Position numbers and translations under genes: made by a program
Notes under the pieces: model-generated
The model's input: the letters and a program-made list of their open reading frames with translations, nothing else
Databases searched by the model: none
What the model was told of the DNA's origin: nothing
Shown: piece after piece, positions 14,956 through 21,463 of the stretch
Numbering within the stretch: the first letter of the stretch is position 1
Layout of the letters: each line of letters begins with the position of its first letter
Source: a virus
Strand: one strand, 5' to 3'
Length of the DNA: 27,431 nucleotides
IMG/VR virus record: IMGVR_UViG_3300034642_000337
Coordinates: 1-27,431 of that record

Positions 14956-14978
14956 AGTGTGTTTTTGTTTGTTTGATG
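14956..14978 (-). promoter_or_regulatory. Shared A-rich translation leader (internal copy)
   Basis: The sequence ATCAAACAAACAAAAACAC ends just before the ATG at 14955. It is nearly the same as the leaders after promoters A, B and D, but no promoter precedes it. It probably serves translation initiation of an internal operon gene. Confidence 0.7.
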
Positions 14979-14986
14979 GTTGGGCC

Positions 14987-15223
14987 TCAGATGCCCCAAT
15001 CGGCACGGTTGAAGCTGTACTTCATCCAGCTGGTAAAATGGCGCTTCAGTTCGGAGGACGTGCGCAAAAAGGGTTCGAGGTCGTCGAGGTCTTCTTGTGA
15101 GGCGTACCCCGTCAGCTTCCATTGGTTATCATATGGGCATTGTTCCAAGGTGAAAATTACTCCGTCCACTTTGTACATGTATTCCCATGAGTAACGCTTT
15201 GGGAGGTTGATGACTTTATTCAT
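14987..15223 (-). CDS. Hypothetical protein, first gene of its operon
   Basis: This 78-residue protein begins MNKVINLPKRYSWEYMYKVD and includes VIFTLEQCPYDNQWKLTGYA and SSELKRHFTSWMKYSFNRAD. It is rich in aromatic residues. It follows promoter B and the shared leader. No family is recognised; its position as first gene of a unit of four small unknown genes suggests an early host-interaction role (inference). Confidence 0.7.
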   Translation of the reverse strand: MNKVINLPKRYSWEYMYKVDGVIFTLEQCPYDNQWKLTGYASQEDLDDLEPFLRTSSELKRHFTSWMKYSFNRADWGI

Positions 15224-15282
15224 GACGTGTTTTTTTGTTTGTTTGATGTCTCAAAGATACGCACACTTTTCACACTTCCAAA
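15224..15282 (-). promoter_or_regulatory. Promoter B and 5' leader (Bacteroidota-type)
   Basis: A -33 TTTG (15279-15282), 19-nt spacer and -7 TATCTTTG (15252-15259) fit TTTG-N19-TAnnTTTG exactly. The leader ATCAAACAAACAAAAAAAC runs to the ATG at 15223. The spacer GAAGTGTGAAAAGTGTGCG is closely shared with promoter C. Confidence 0.88.
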
Positions 15283-15291
15283 CTTTTGGGC

Positions 15292-15321
15292 AAAAAAAAT
15301 TCGAGAAACTATGACCCGAAT
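15292..15321 (-). terminator. Terminator after the terminase unit (moderate)
   Basis: A 7-bp stem (ATTCGGG at 15315-15321 with CTCGAAT at 15299-15305, one G-T wobble, 9-nt loop) is followed by about eight T residues on the minus strand. A weaker hairpin CGCCG/CGGCG (15322-15342) lies just before it. It separates the terminase unit from promoter B. Confidence 0.65.
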
Positions 15322-15365
15322 CGCCGAAACCTAGCAACGGCGCGGGTTGCAGGCACGAAAAATTT

Positions 15366-15581
15366 TCATGATTTTTTCGGCCTTCGCTTGCAAATCCACA
15401 CGAAGAACGCGTTCAACGTGGGGAATTTGAACACGCCAAAGATGTCGTCATGAATCATTTCCAGTTGGTAGTACGTCTCCGACGCCGTGTCGGTGCCGTT
15501 CAACCGGCGCTTGTATTCAGCAAAGAAGCCGTCGCGCGTGTAAATGCGACGTGCGATTTCTAGCTTCTCCCGGTCCGTCAA
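15366..15581 (-). CDS. Small hypothetical protein downstream of terminase
   Basis: This 71-residue protein starts at ATG 15581, overlapping the large terminase stop by 4 nt. It begins MTDREKLEIARRIYTRDGFF and ends FVWICKRRPKKS. It has a helical, mixed-charge outline and no known motif. It is the last gene of the terminase unit, before the terminator near 15300. Confidence 0.7.
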   Translation of the reverse strand: MTDREKLEIARRIYTRDGFFAEYKRRLNGTDTASETYYQLEMIHDDIFGVFKFPTLNAFFVWICKRRPKKS

Positions 15582-17308
15582 AGCACACGAATTGAAACGT
15601 CGTCCGGCAATTCGGGGCGCGTGTCGTCGTCGTCGAACGTCATGAATTCACCGAGGGCCATGATTGCCGAAACGATTCCGTCAACCTTGCCACCGCTTTT
15701 TTGCTTCGTCACCTTCATGTTCCCGGCCGGGTCGAAGGCCAACGCGACATTGTCCAACATCCAATCTAACACGGGGTCGTGTTTGTGCAACATCGCGCCA
15801 TCCAACACGACGCGCTCGAATTGCTTTGTCGGTGCTGACATCGAAACGAAGCCTTGTCCGAACGGCGCGCAAACGACGCCGTCGTTGACTAGGTCCGTTA
15901 TCAATTGACTCGAATTGTACCTGTCAAACGCAAGCGAACGCAACGTGAACTTGGTCGCGATGCAATCGCGGTCGAACAAAACTTTGCCGTCTTCGCCGAC
16001 GTGTTGGCCTGTGATGAATCGACGAATAAAGTCGTAATCTGTGACGTTTCCCGGCGTCACGTGGACGTTGTCGAATTCTTCTATCCGTCCATACAACGAC
16101 GACTCGTCAAGTTCAAGTTTCCGTTCAATCGCCCGTTCAGGTACGAAGTAGTGAACGCGCAAAATGAAGTCGCCCGAAGCCTGTGGGAAAAGCAACGCCA
16201 ACGCGCTGATGTCAGACACCGACGCCAAGTCAAGGCCGGCAAAACACACCGCGCCCAACTCAGGCTTCGCGTCGGACTCGTTGCCACGCCAAACGTCGCG
16301 GTCAATCCATCGACTTTGTTGGCTGACAAACTGGTTGCAATGCTTGGTCTGAAATTCCACGACCGCGCGCCCGCCGTGGTTTTGGGCTTGCTTGCATTGA
16401 CTGAACAAGAATTGTTCGCCGATGGATTCACCCAAGCCGGGGTTGGCCTTAATCCAAACGGCCGGGTCTTTCCAATCGTCGCCGTCGTCCAGTTCGTACA
16501 AAAGCGCAAGCGTTCGCGGGTCGGACTTGTCGCCGTCCAAAATCGCCTTCGCCGTCTTCATTATTTGGAACGCCGGGCCGTCAAGGTTGAACCCGGCGGT
16601 CGTGATGGCAAGCGTCAACGGGTTTTTCCGGGCGCCCTGCGACGACTTAACGACGCGCAAAATTCCGCCGTCGCGCATCCCATGGAGTTCGTCAACGATT
16701 CCAAGGTTCAAAGAAAGGCCGTCCATCGTGTTTGAATCGCTGGACAACGGTTTGCAAACGCCGTCACGCGGGGCCAAAATGTCGTGACGACGGACGCGAA
16801 AACGACGGCGCAATGTTGGGTTGGCCTCAATCATGCGACGCACTTCGTCGAATCCGATTCGCGCTTGGTCGCGCTTCGTCGCGCAAAAAACAAACTCCCC
16901 GGCCGAATCGTTGTCGAGGACCATTTGAGCGATGGCGATGGCGGACGCAAGTTGGGTTTTTCCTGACTTGCGCGCAACGTAAAGGTAGGCCGTGCGGTAC
17001 CGTCGGACGCCGTCGGCGTTGCGCCACCCGAACAGTTGGGCAACGAAAAATTGTTGCCATGGCGAAAGCAAAAAAGGACGGCCGGCCCATTCGCCCCGCG
17101 TGTGCTTGCAAAATTTTCCAATGAAGTCAATCCATTTGCGCGCCTCTACTGGGTCAAACGTCCATTCAAAATCCTCTCGCGAAAGGTCGTCAACAAAACA
17201 TTCGACCGCCCGGCGGACGTAGTGCCCGACAACTTGCCGGCCTTCCAAAACGTCGGCGACGTAAGTCGCCCAATGTTCAGGCGTCCAGGAAGCTGTCAAG
17301 TTCGTCAC
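15578..17308 (-). CDS. terL: Terminase large subunit
   Basis: This is the DNA packaging motor, an ATPase and nuclease (Terminase_1/HK97 type). I place the start at GTG 17308, giving 576 residues and a 32-nt overlap with the small subunit. The Walker A-like motif is VARKSGKT (residues 111-118) and Walker B is LGIVDELH (202-209, Asp206/Glu207). The nuclease domain begins near FAGLDLAS (Asp359), with DRYN and KVDGIVSAIMAL further on, giving the acidic residues of the RNase H-like nuclease. Flanking genes (small subunit, HNH) confirm it. A downstream TTG at codon 4 is an alternative start. Confidence 0.95.
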   Translation of the reverse strand: MTNLTASWTPEHWATYVADVLEGRQVVGHYVRRAVECFVDDLSREDFEWTFDPVEARKWIDFIGKFCKHTRGEWAGRPFLLSPWQQFFVAQLFGWRNADGVRRYRTAYLYVARKSGKTQLASAIAIAQMVLDNDSAGEFVFCATKRDQARIGFDEVRRMIEANPTLRRRFRVRRHDILAPRDGVCKPLSSDSNTMDGLSLNLGIVDELHGMRDGGILRVVKSSQGARKNPLTLAITTAGFNLDGPAFQIMKTAKAILDGDKSDPRTLALLYELDDGDDWKDPAVWIKANPGLGESIGEQFLFSQCKQAQNHGGRAVVEFQTKHCNQFVSQQSRWIDRDVWRGNESDAKPELGAVCFAGLDLASVSDISALALLFPQASGDFILRVHYFVPERAIERKLELDESSLYGRIEEFDNVHVTPGNVTDYDFIRRFITGQHVGEDGKVLFDRDCIATKFTLRSLAFDRYNSSQLITDLVNDGVVCAPFGQGFVSMSAPTKQFERVVLDGAMLHKHDPVLDWMLDNVALAFDPAGNMKVTKQKSGGKVDGIVSAIMALGEFMTFDDDDTRPELPDDVSIRVL

Positions 17309-17771
17309 CCTCGTTTTGTTTGTTTTTGGTGTTCTCGACTTGAGCCGAAGCGCCGAACAACTTCGCTCGGTCCATCGGTGACAAGCCAAGCCGGGAAGCG
17401 ATTTTCAGAATCGCGTTCTCGGCTTTGTCCTTGGCCGATTGCATCGCGGAAACGTTCGTTGTCCCGTTCTCGAATTCTTGAATCAGGTCGTCGGCCGACG
17501 TGACACGTTCGGCGATGTCACGCCACAGGGCGACGTTCTTGGCCAACATCGAAAGCAACAACGAATCAACCGTTTCCAACAACCCGCGTTCTTCTAAGAA
17601 CGAACACACCGCGTTGAAGTAGGCCCGTTCCTTCCGTGTCAACTTGCAAGCCGGGACAACCTTCGGGCGTTCTTTCTTCTTTCGTTTGGAAACCGCTTCA
17701 TCCGCGTTGTTCGTCGGGGGTTGAACGCCTCTCAAGGCCATGTTCATGATTGACTTCGCGTCGTTATTCAT
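17277..17771 (-). CDS. terS: Terminase small subunit (P27-like)
   Basis: This 164-residue protein begins MNNDAKSIMNMALRGVQPPT, then has a basic patch (KRKKKERPK) and CKLTRKERAYFNAVCSFLEE, resembling the P27 family opening 'l~~~g~~~w~~~~~~L~~~g~l'. The C-terminal AILKIASRLGLSPMDRAKL matches the 'l.~l~~~lGLsP~~R~kl' motif of P27-type small terminases. It should recognise the packaging site and load the large subunit. Ordering HNH - unknown - small - large subunit is usual for cos-packaging phages. Confidence 0.9.
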   Translation of the reverse strand: MNNDAKSIMNMALRGVQPPTNNADEAVSKRKKKERPKVVPACKLTRKERAYFNAVCSFLEERGLLETVDSLLLSMLAKNVALWRDIAERVTSADDLIQEFENGTTNVSAMQSAKDKAENAILKIASRLGLSPMDRAKLFGASAQVENTKNKQNEGDELDSFLDA

Positions 17772-17912
17772 TGACTTCCAATTAGTTACACGTCAAAACC
17801 TCCCCCGGCCCGAAATGTCGAACACTCACAGCGACCTCCACCCGTCGCGGTCTTGGTCCAAATGTCGTTGATTTTGCGCCCCCCTTACCCCTTTTGCGCG
17901 CAAAATTTTGCG
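17772..17912 (-). other. Intergenic region before terminase small subunit; candidate packaging (cos) region
   Basis: These 141 nt carry no gene. On the minus strand they begin with a perfect 14-nt palindrome CGCAAAATTTTGCG (17899-17912), then two further CGCAAAA copies around a G-rich run (GGGGTAAGGGGGG), then a small hairpin GCGAC/GTCGC (17831-17848). Position next to the terminase small subunit and an HNH gene is where cos sites are usually found. The cleavage site itself cannot be placed. Confidence 0.4.
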
Positions 17913-18182
17913 TCAATTCAAGAAAATTTCTTCAACATCGCCTTGTTGATTCTCCGCCCAGACGATGAAAGTTGCGAGGACGTCGTGCATCATATCGACG
18001 GACCAATTGGAAACGATGTCGCGCCATGTTGTGCCGGGCAAATGGTCGCACCACAACGCCACGAGTTGCCACACGGCCAGCCCTGATATATCCGCCGTGG
18101 CGACGACAACGGGGGAACGTTCGGCCAACTCAATCAGAGTTTGACGAACGTGGTTTGCCTGTTCTTCGAATTCTTGCGACAT
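17913..18182 (-). CDS. Hypothetical protein between HNH and terminase
   Basis: This 89-residue acidic protein starts at ATG 18182 (MSQEFEEQANHVRQTLIELA), overlapping the HNH gene by 53 nt. It includes GLAVWQLVALWCDHLPGTTW and ends QQGDVEEIFLN. It looks helical and has no recognised motif. Its place between two packaging genes suggests a packaging accessory role (inference only). Confidence 0.65.
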   Translation of the reverse strand: MSQEFEEQANHVRQTLIELAERSPVVVATADISGLAVWQLVALWCDHLPGTTWRDIVSNWSVDMMHDVLATFIVWAENQQGDVEEIFLN

Positions 18183-18576
18183 GATTGACCCAACCTTGCA
18201 TTGTCTCGTGGTGTATGCCACGGCGTTCAAGGCTAGATTTCACCTCGTGACACTCGTGGCAAATGGCCCAACAATTTGCAAGGTCGAACATGTCAAACTC
18301 GTTCCGATGTCGCGGGGAAATATGGTCACAATCAGTCGAGGGTGTGGTGCATCCCATGGCGTCGCATATCGGGCAAAACGGAAAGCGTTGGATGACAGCG
18401 CGACGGAATCTTTGCCAGCGTGCCGACTTCAATCGCGGTTCCGTCTCCGAGCCTGTGGGCGTGTTCTCGAAAGGGCGAACGGGCGTTGAATCTGAATGAA
18501 ACGCACGGTTCGGCTTTGTGCCTTTGACCTTGGTCTTCCATGGTCGGCGCCGGTCGTGCTTTGGTATCTCGGGCAA
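18130..18576 (-). CDS. HNH endonuclease (packaging-associated)
   Basis: The 148-residue frame begins at a TTG (18576), 10 nt after the preceding stop. It has a basic N-terminus and a zinc-containing HNH domain: CPICDAMGC, CDHISPRHRNEFDMF and CWAICHECHEVKSSLE. That is two CxxC pairs, the DH with the catalytic His, the central Asn and the CHxCH end. HNH proteins next to terminase genes are required for specific terminase cleavage in HK97-type phages. A downstream in-frame start cannot be excluded, since the first 40 residues are low in conservation signals. Confidence 0.9.
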   Translation of the reverse strand: MPEIPKHDRRRPWKTKVKGTKPNRAFHSDSTPVRPFENTPTGSETEPRLKSARWQRFRRAVIQRFPFCPICDAMGCTTPSTDCDHISPRHRNEFDMFDLANCWAICHECHEVKSSLERRGIHHETMQGWVNHVARIRRTGKPRSSNSD

Positions 18577-18586
18577 GGGTTGCTCT

Positions 18587-18739
18587 TTAGTTTGAATACA
18601 ACTTGCCCCGATTGCTTTCGGCTGACTTCGTCCGCGCTTTGGGTGCGCGTCCGATGTCGCCTGTCATCGTCCGAGACGGGTCGAAGGTAGCCCCGCCGTC
18701 GATAGAAGTCAATGTCGAAACGACAAGAGTTTTCCCCAC
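18587..18739 (-). CDS. Small basic hypothetical protein (50 residues, GTG start)
   Basis: A GTG directly after the previous TAG stop opens a 50-residue frame beginning MGKTLVVSTLTSIDGGATFD. It has a basic second half (IGRAPKARTKSAESNRGK). It fills the space between two called genes exactly, with 10 nt left before the HNH start, which is the main argument for it. An internal ATG would give 26 residues. No family is recognised. Confidence 0.5.
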   Translation of the reverse strand: MGKTLVVSTLTSIDGGATFDPSRTMTGDIGRAPKARTKSAESNRGKLYSN

Positions 18740-18925
18740 CTACGTGTTCATCGCTGGGGTCCACTCTTTGGCCAAGGGTTCCCATTCCTTCTGAAGAACC
18801 ACTTGGTCAGTTCCATTATCAAAGTAAAGGACAATCAAAGTTCCAAGGAATGCATAATGCATCACGCGAGGGCTTCGGCTTTTGATGACTTGCGCCGACT
18901 TGAGTTGTGTTGGAAGGTTGTGCAT
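18740..18925 (-). CDS. Small hypothetical protein
   Basis: This 61-residue protein starts at ATG 18925 behind a copy of the shared A-rich leader. It begins MHNLPTQLKSAQVIKSRSPR and has a hydrophobic strand (FLGTLIVLYFDNG) and QKEWEPLAKEW. It may be a small beta-strand protein and not a membrane protein. An ATG at 18949 lies in frame within the leader, but the leader match favours the start chosen. Function unknown. Confidence 0.65.
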   Translation of the reverse strand: MHNLPTQLKSAQVIKSRSPRVMHYAFLGTLIVLYFDNGTDQVVLQKEWEPLAKEWTPAMNT

Positions 18926-18947
18926 GGTGTGTTGTTTTGTGTTTGAC
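18926..18947 (-). promoter_or_regulatory. Shared A-rich translation leader (type 2)
   Basis: GTCAAACACAAAACAACACA plus CC lies directly before the ATG at 18925 and is identical to the leader at 19180-19201. No promoter precedes it. Confidence 0.7.
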
Positions 18948-18957
18948 ATGGTGCGTT

Positions 18958-19179
18958 TCATTTGTTGTTTGAACCAAAGTCTAACGTCACGCGCTTTCCA
19001 TCAGCAAACGAGACAATCGTCTGCGTCAAAAACGAATCTGCATGAATGAAGCTGGGGTACTTCGACAACGTGTGAATGTATTCGCCTGCGATGCGAGCGC
19101 GCTCGGCTTTTGTTGGACATTCAAGGTGGTCAACGCGCCCGGTAATTTCGTTGGTAATCCTGATTGTAAAAACTTTCAT
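18958..19179 (-). CDS. Small hypothetical protein
   Basis: This 73-residue protein starts at ATG 19179 after a copy of the shared leader. It begins MKVFTIRITNEITGRVDHLE, followed by CPTKAERARIAGEYIHTLSK and QTIVSFADGKRVTLDFGSNN. A beta-alpha-beta outline is suggested, with nothing diagnostic. Its leader and size match its two neighbours, making a run of three similar small genes under promoter C. Confidence 0.65.
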   Translation of the reverse strand: MKVFTIRITNEITGRVDHLECPTKAERARIAGEYIHTLSKYPSFIHADSFLTQTIVSFADGKRVTLDFGSNNK

Positions 19180-19201
19180 GGTGTGTTGTTTTGTGTTTGA
19201 C
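19180..19201 (-). promoter_or_regulatory. Shared A-rich translation leader (type 2)
   Basis: GTCAAACACAAAACAACACA plus CC immediately precedes the ATG at 19179, starting 2 nt after the upstream TAA stop. It is identical to the copy at 18926-18947. Confidence 0.7.
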
Positions 19202-19204
19202 TGA

Positions 19205-19462
19205 TTAGAACTTTTTTTCGATAGCTGTGAACAGGTCCAACGCGCGGGCTTTGAACGCTTCGACCGCTTCGGGCTTGCTCCACTTCCAACCCTCAGCCTC
19301 GTTAATGTACTGCACGCCGTCCGTGTGAGTGTATGATACCCGTACAGCCCAGTTCCAAACGGCGCCTTCCTTGGATACGCTGGCAACTACGATTCGGGCG
19401 CCTTCGGTTGCCTTGAAGTTTTCCCATTGGTGGGCGAGCTTGTCGGTGGTAACAAATTTCAT
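19205..19462 (-). CDS. Small hypothetical protein, first gene of the terminase unit
   Basis: This 85-residue protein starts at ATG 19462 behind promoter C and a type 2 leader. It begins MKFVTTDKLAHQWENFKATE and contains VWNWAVRVSYTHTDGVQYIN and WKWSKPEAVEAFKARALDLF. It is rich in tryptophan. An ATG at 19486 within the leader would add eight residues, but the same leader elsewhere lacks this ATG. No family is recognised. Confidence 0.7.
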   Translation of the reverse strand: MKFVTTDKLAHQWENFKATEGARIVVASVSKEGAVWNWAVRVSYTHTDGVQYINEAEGWKWSKPEAVEAFKARALDLFTAIEKKF

Positions 19463-19521
19463 GATGTGTTGTTTTGTGTTTGACATGGTCCAAAGATACG
19501 AACACTTTCCACACTTCCAAA
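19463..19521 (-). promoter_or_regulatory. Promoter C and 5' leader (Bacteroidota-type)
   Basis: A -33 TTTG (19518-19521), 19-nt spacer and -7 TATCTTTG (19491-19498) fit the consensus exactly. Spacer GAAGTGTGGAAAGTGTTCG is nearly the same as in promoter B. The leader GTCAAACACAAAACAACACA leads to the ATG at 19462. Confidence 0.88.
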
Positions 19522-19544
19522 CATTCGGCAAAATTTTTTTTCCG

Positions 19545-20492
19545 TCATCGTTGCAAGGGTCCGAATTCTTTGTTGAATTCGTCCCGTTCAACGAACCGGT
19601 GTTTGCTTGGTTGCCACCACAACTTGACGCGCCCCAACTTGCCCACGCCCTTCGGCTTGGTCTTTTGACAATACACCCAACATTCGCCCGGCTCGATTGC
19701 TTGGCCGTCGGGTTCGATGACAAGGCCGGCCGGCGGACGGTACACAAGCAACATCGTGAACGCGCGACGAAACCACGTTTGCCCGCCCGCCCATTCCGTG
19801 GGCAACGCATGGCCTTGATAACGCGTCCCGCAAACGCTTTTTTTGTCCGCCTGGACTTTGGCGATATGAGTCACCACGATGTCGATTCGGTTTTGTTGTG
19901 CGGACTCCCGTCGGACGTCACGCAGGGCGTCGGTCAATTGTAGGTCTTCCCTTCCGCCGTGCTTCTCCAAGTCCCGGTCAATGTCGTTCCACGGGTCGAG
20001 AACGGTCACGTCGAACGCCTCCCGTTGCGCTATTTGATGAAAGGCGTCAAGCGTGAACGGCGTGTTAGTGTTGGCCACGTCGTCGGGGTCAATGATTGCG
20101 AAGTGCTTGTTGACCCAAATCAAAGCGTCCTGAAACTGTTCGTCAGTCATGGCCCGTTCGTTTGGCAACCCGCCCGGCGTCATCTTCCGGGCGTCGGCTT
20201 GACACTTCATTTCGACAAGGTCAACAATCAGGTCGTCGGCGCCACCTTCCTCGGCCATGAACAGCAGGGACCGCCACCCATGTTTGACCGCGCAATTGAC
20301 GACCAATTGTTTCACGAATATGCTTTTGCCGTGGTGCGGTGCCCCGGCCACGAACAAGGGAAAGCCTCTCTTGAGTGTGTAGAGGCTGTCAAGGTCACGA
20401 AAGCCGGTCCCAAGGCCACGTTGGGAACCGGTTTCGCGAATCTTATTCACCGCCTCGAAGCGGTCCAACGGCTTGACGATTGGGACGTTCAT
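19545..20492 (-). CDS. RecA/DnaB-type replicative helicase (ATPase)
   Basis: This 315-residue protein has a single RecA-fold ATPase domain. Walker A is GAPHHGKS (residues 50-57), FMAEE supplies the catalytic Glu (81-82), Walker B is VTVLDPWND (162-170, Asp166) and the sensor strand VVTHIAK (206-212) occupies the place of the DnaB 'sQlnR' motif. The start GFRDLDSLYTLKRGFPLFVA resembles the beginning of DnaB/Twinkle C-terminal domains ('G~~~lD~~~gG~~~G~l~vi~G'). There is no N-terminal primase or DnaB N-domain. It probably unwinds phage DNA and is loaded with the SSB-like and DnaA-like neighbours. A RecA-like recombinase is a less likely alternative. Confidence 0.85.
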   Translation of the reverse strand: MNVPIVKPLDRFEAVNKIRETGSQRGLGTGFRDLDSLYTLKRGFPLFVAGAPHHGKSIFVKQLVVNCAVKHGWRSLLFMAEEGGADDLIVDLVEMKCQADARKMTPGGLPNERAMTDEQFQDALIWVNKHFAIIDPDDVANTNTPFTLDAFHQIAQREAFDVTVLDPWNDIDRDLEKHGGREDLQLTDALRDVRRESAQQNRIDIVVTHIAKVQADKKSVCGTRYQGHALPTEWAGGQTWFRRAFTMLLVYRPPAGLVIEPDGQAIEPGECWVYCQKTKPKGVGKLGRVKLWWQPSKHRFVERDEFNKEFGPLQR

Positions 20493-20824
20493 CCGAAGGG
20501 GTTGGTGCTTGTGGTGTTCGTTTGTCCAAATGGGGCGTCATTTGAAGCGTTTTGAGCGCCTCCCGACCCTTGGCCTTGGTTCATGTTCTTTTGGCCTCCT
20601 GTGGCCTCCCATGCCTTCGCGTTGCCCAAGATAGGCACGTCATCGGGTCGGCTTTCTTGCGGAATGTCCTGTTTGACGACGTAATCGTTTCCAAACTCGT
20701 TGTCTGGCGTGTTGAACAACACGAGGTTAAGGTACTTGCCCTTGGCACCGTTGTACAGGTGTTCCGTCAAGATTTTGTTCACGTCAACGCGAATGGTCAA
20801 ACGCTTGGGGATTGGTTGGTTCAT
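20489..20824 (-). CDS. Putative single-stranded DNA-binding protein
   Basis: This 111-residue protein starts at ATG 20824 (ATGA overlap with the previous stop). The N-terminal 65 residues are beta-rich: KRLTIRVDVNKI, KGKYLNLVLFNTPDNEFGND and YVVKQDIPQES, then PILGNAKAWE. The rest is Gly/Asn/Gln-rich and disordered, ending in TTSTNPFG. This beta domain plus flexible tail ending near 'PF' is the layout of SSBs, and I recall similar proteins in flavobacterial phages. The tail lacks the acidic DDDIPF-like residues, so the tip is not canonical. Position directly before the helicase supports the idea; the call is inference. Confidence 0.5.
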   Translation of the reverse strand: MNQPIPKRLTIRVDVNKILTEHLYNGAKGKYLNLVLFNTPDNEFGNDYVVKQDIPQESRPDDVPILGNAKAWEATGGQKNMNQGQGSGGAQNASNDAPFGQTNTTSTNPFG

Positions 20825-21273
20825 GTTTGAGGGTTTTGAGGTTTCCAAATATCGGACGCAATGTCGAAAGTCATTTGAACGATTCCGAGAGTGTCGGGGT
20901 CTTTGACCGACATCAGTTTGGGAATCGACTTGCGGGCGTGAATGACGCTTGAGTGATGGCGTCCAAAAATGCCGGCAATGGTCACGAGGGCAAGCGTCGT
21001 ATTTTCCGCAAGGAACCACATCAGCGCGTGACGCACTTGAACACGTTCACGGCGTCGGGAATCGCTCAAGAGTTCTTCGAGGGTGAACCCGTTGTGGGCG
21101 CACGTCTTCGCGATGAACATCGGCACAAGGTCCAAGCGTCGGTTGATATGGTTTCGAATCCGGTTTTCGCCGTGCTGTTCCTCGATGATGCGGTTCGCTA
21201 CTTGGCGGTGTTTCTTTGTGATTGCAAGAACCCCGTCGAGAGGTTCTTTGCAATGGGGGCAAGTGTTGGGCAT
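20821..21273 (-). CDS. DnaA domain IV-like DNA-binding protein
   Basis: This 150-residue protein has an N-terminal CPHC knuckle (Cys5/Cys8) and a basic central part. At about residues 63-120 it has FTLEELLSDSRRRERVQVRH, MWFLAENTTLALVTIAGIFG and GRHHSSVIHA (104-113). This matches the DnaA C-terminal domain that binds DnaA boxes ('~~~R~~aMYL~re~t~~Sl~~IG~~fg~RdHsTVlhA'). The ATPase domain of DnaA is absent. It may bind an origin and recruit the helicase two genes downstream, or compete with host DnaA. It starts behind a copy of the shared leader. Confidence 0.85.
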   Translation of the reverse strand: MPNTCPHCKEPLDGVLAITKKHRQVANRIIEEQHGENRIRNHINRRLDLVPMFIAKTCAHNGFTLEELLSDSRRRERVQVRHALMWFLAENTTLALVTIAGIFGRHHSSVIHARKSIPKLMSVKDPDTLGIVQMTFDIASDIWKPQNPQT

Positions 21274-21292
21274 TCGTTGTTTTGTGTTTGTC
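21274..21292 (-). promoter_or_regulatory. Shared A-rich translation leader (type 2, shortened)
   Basis: GACAAACACAAAACAACGA lies before the ATG at 21273 and overlaps the stop of the upstream gene. It is a diverged copy of the leader at 19180-19201. Confidence 0.6.
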
Positions 21293-21446
21293 AGTTTCTA
21301 CGCACACCCCATGCGGTGTACCTGATTCCGTAGAGTTTGAAAATTGTGTTGTCGATGTTCAACAAGCGTTTCCAATCGCTCTGAAAATCCGCGTCCCGGC
21401 GTTGCTTTTCTAACGCCTCTAGGGTCGGTCGTGTTATGTTGGGCAT
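21291..21446 (-). CDS. Small hypothetical protein (51 residues)
   Basis: This short frame starts at ATG 21446 and begins MPNITRPTLEALEKQRRDAD, followed by FQSDWKRLLNIDNTIFKLYG and a basic end (GVRRN). It fills the only gap between the cysteine-peptidase-like gene and the DnaA-like gene. Helical and charged; function unknown. A different frame over the same stretch is open for 84 codons, but it begins inside the upstream gene. Confidence 0.6.
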   Translation of the reverse strand: MPNITRPTLEALEKQRRDADFQSDWKRLLNIDNTIFKLYGIRYTAWGVRRN

Positions 21447-21463
21447 GATATGAATTTAGGTTG

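Noticed and set aside
18429-18785. 118-codon minus-strand frame overlapping the HNH start
   Set aside because: Composition (Arg/Ser/Asp-rich, low hydrophobicity) and overlap with the 50-residue frame and HNH gene mark it as an out-of-frame shadow.
18926-19486. In-frame extension MSNTKQHT before the ATGs at 18925 and 19462
   Set aside because: The same leader before 19179 and 21273 lacks the upstream ATG, so the shared sequence is better read as an untranslated leader than as an N-terminus.
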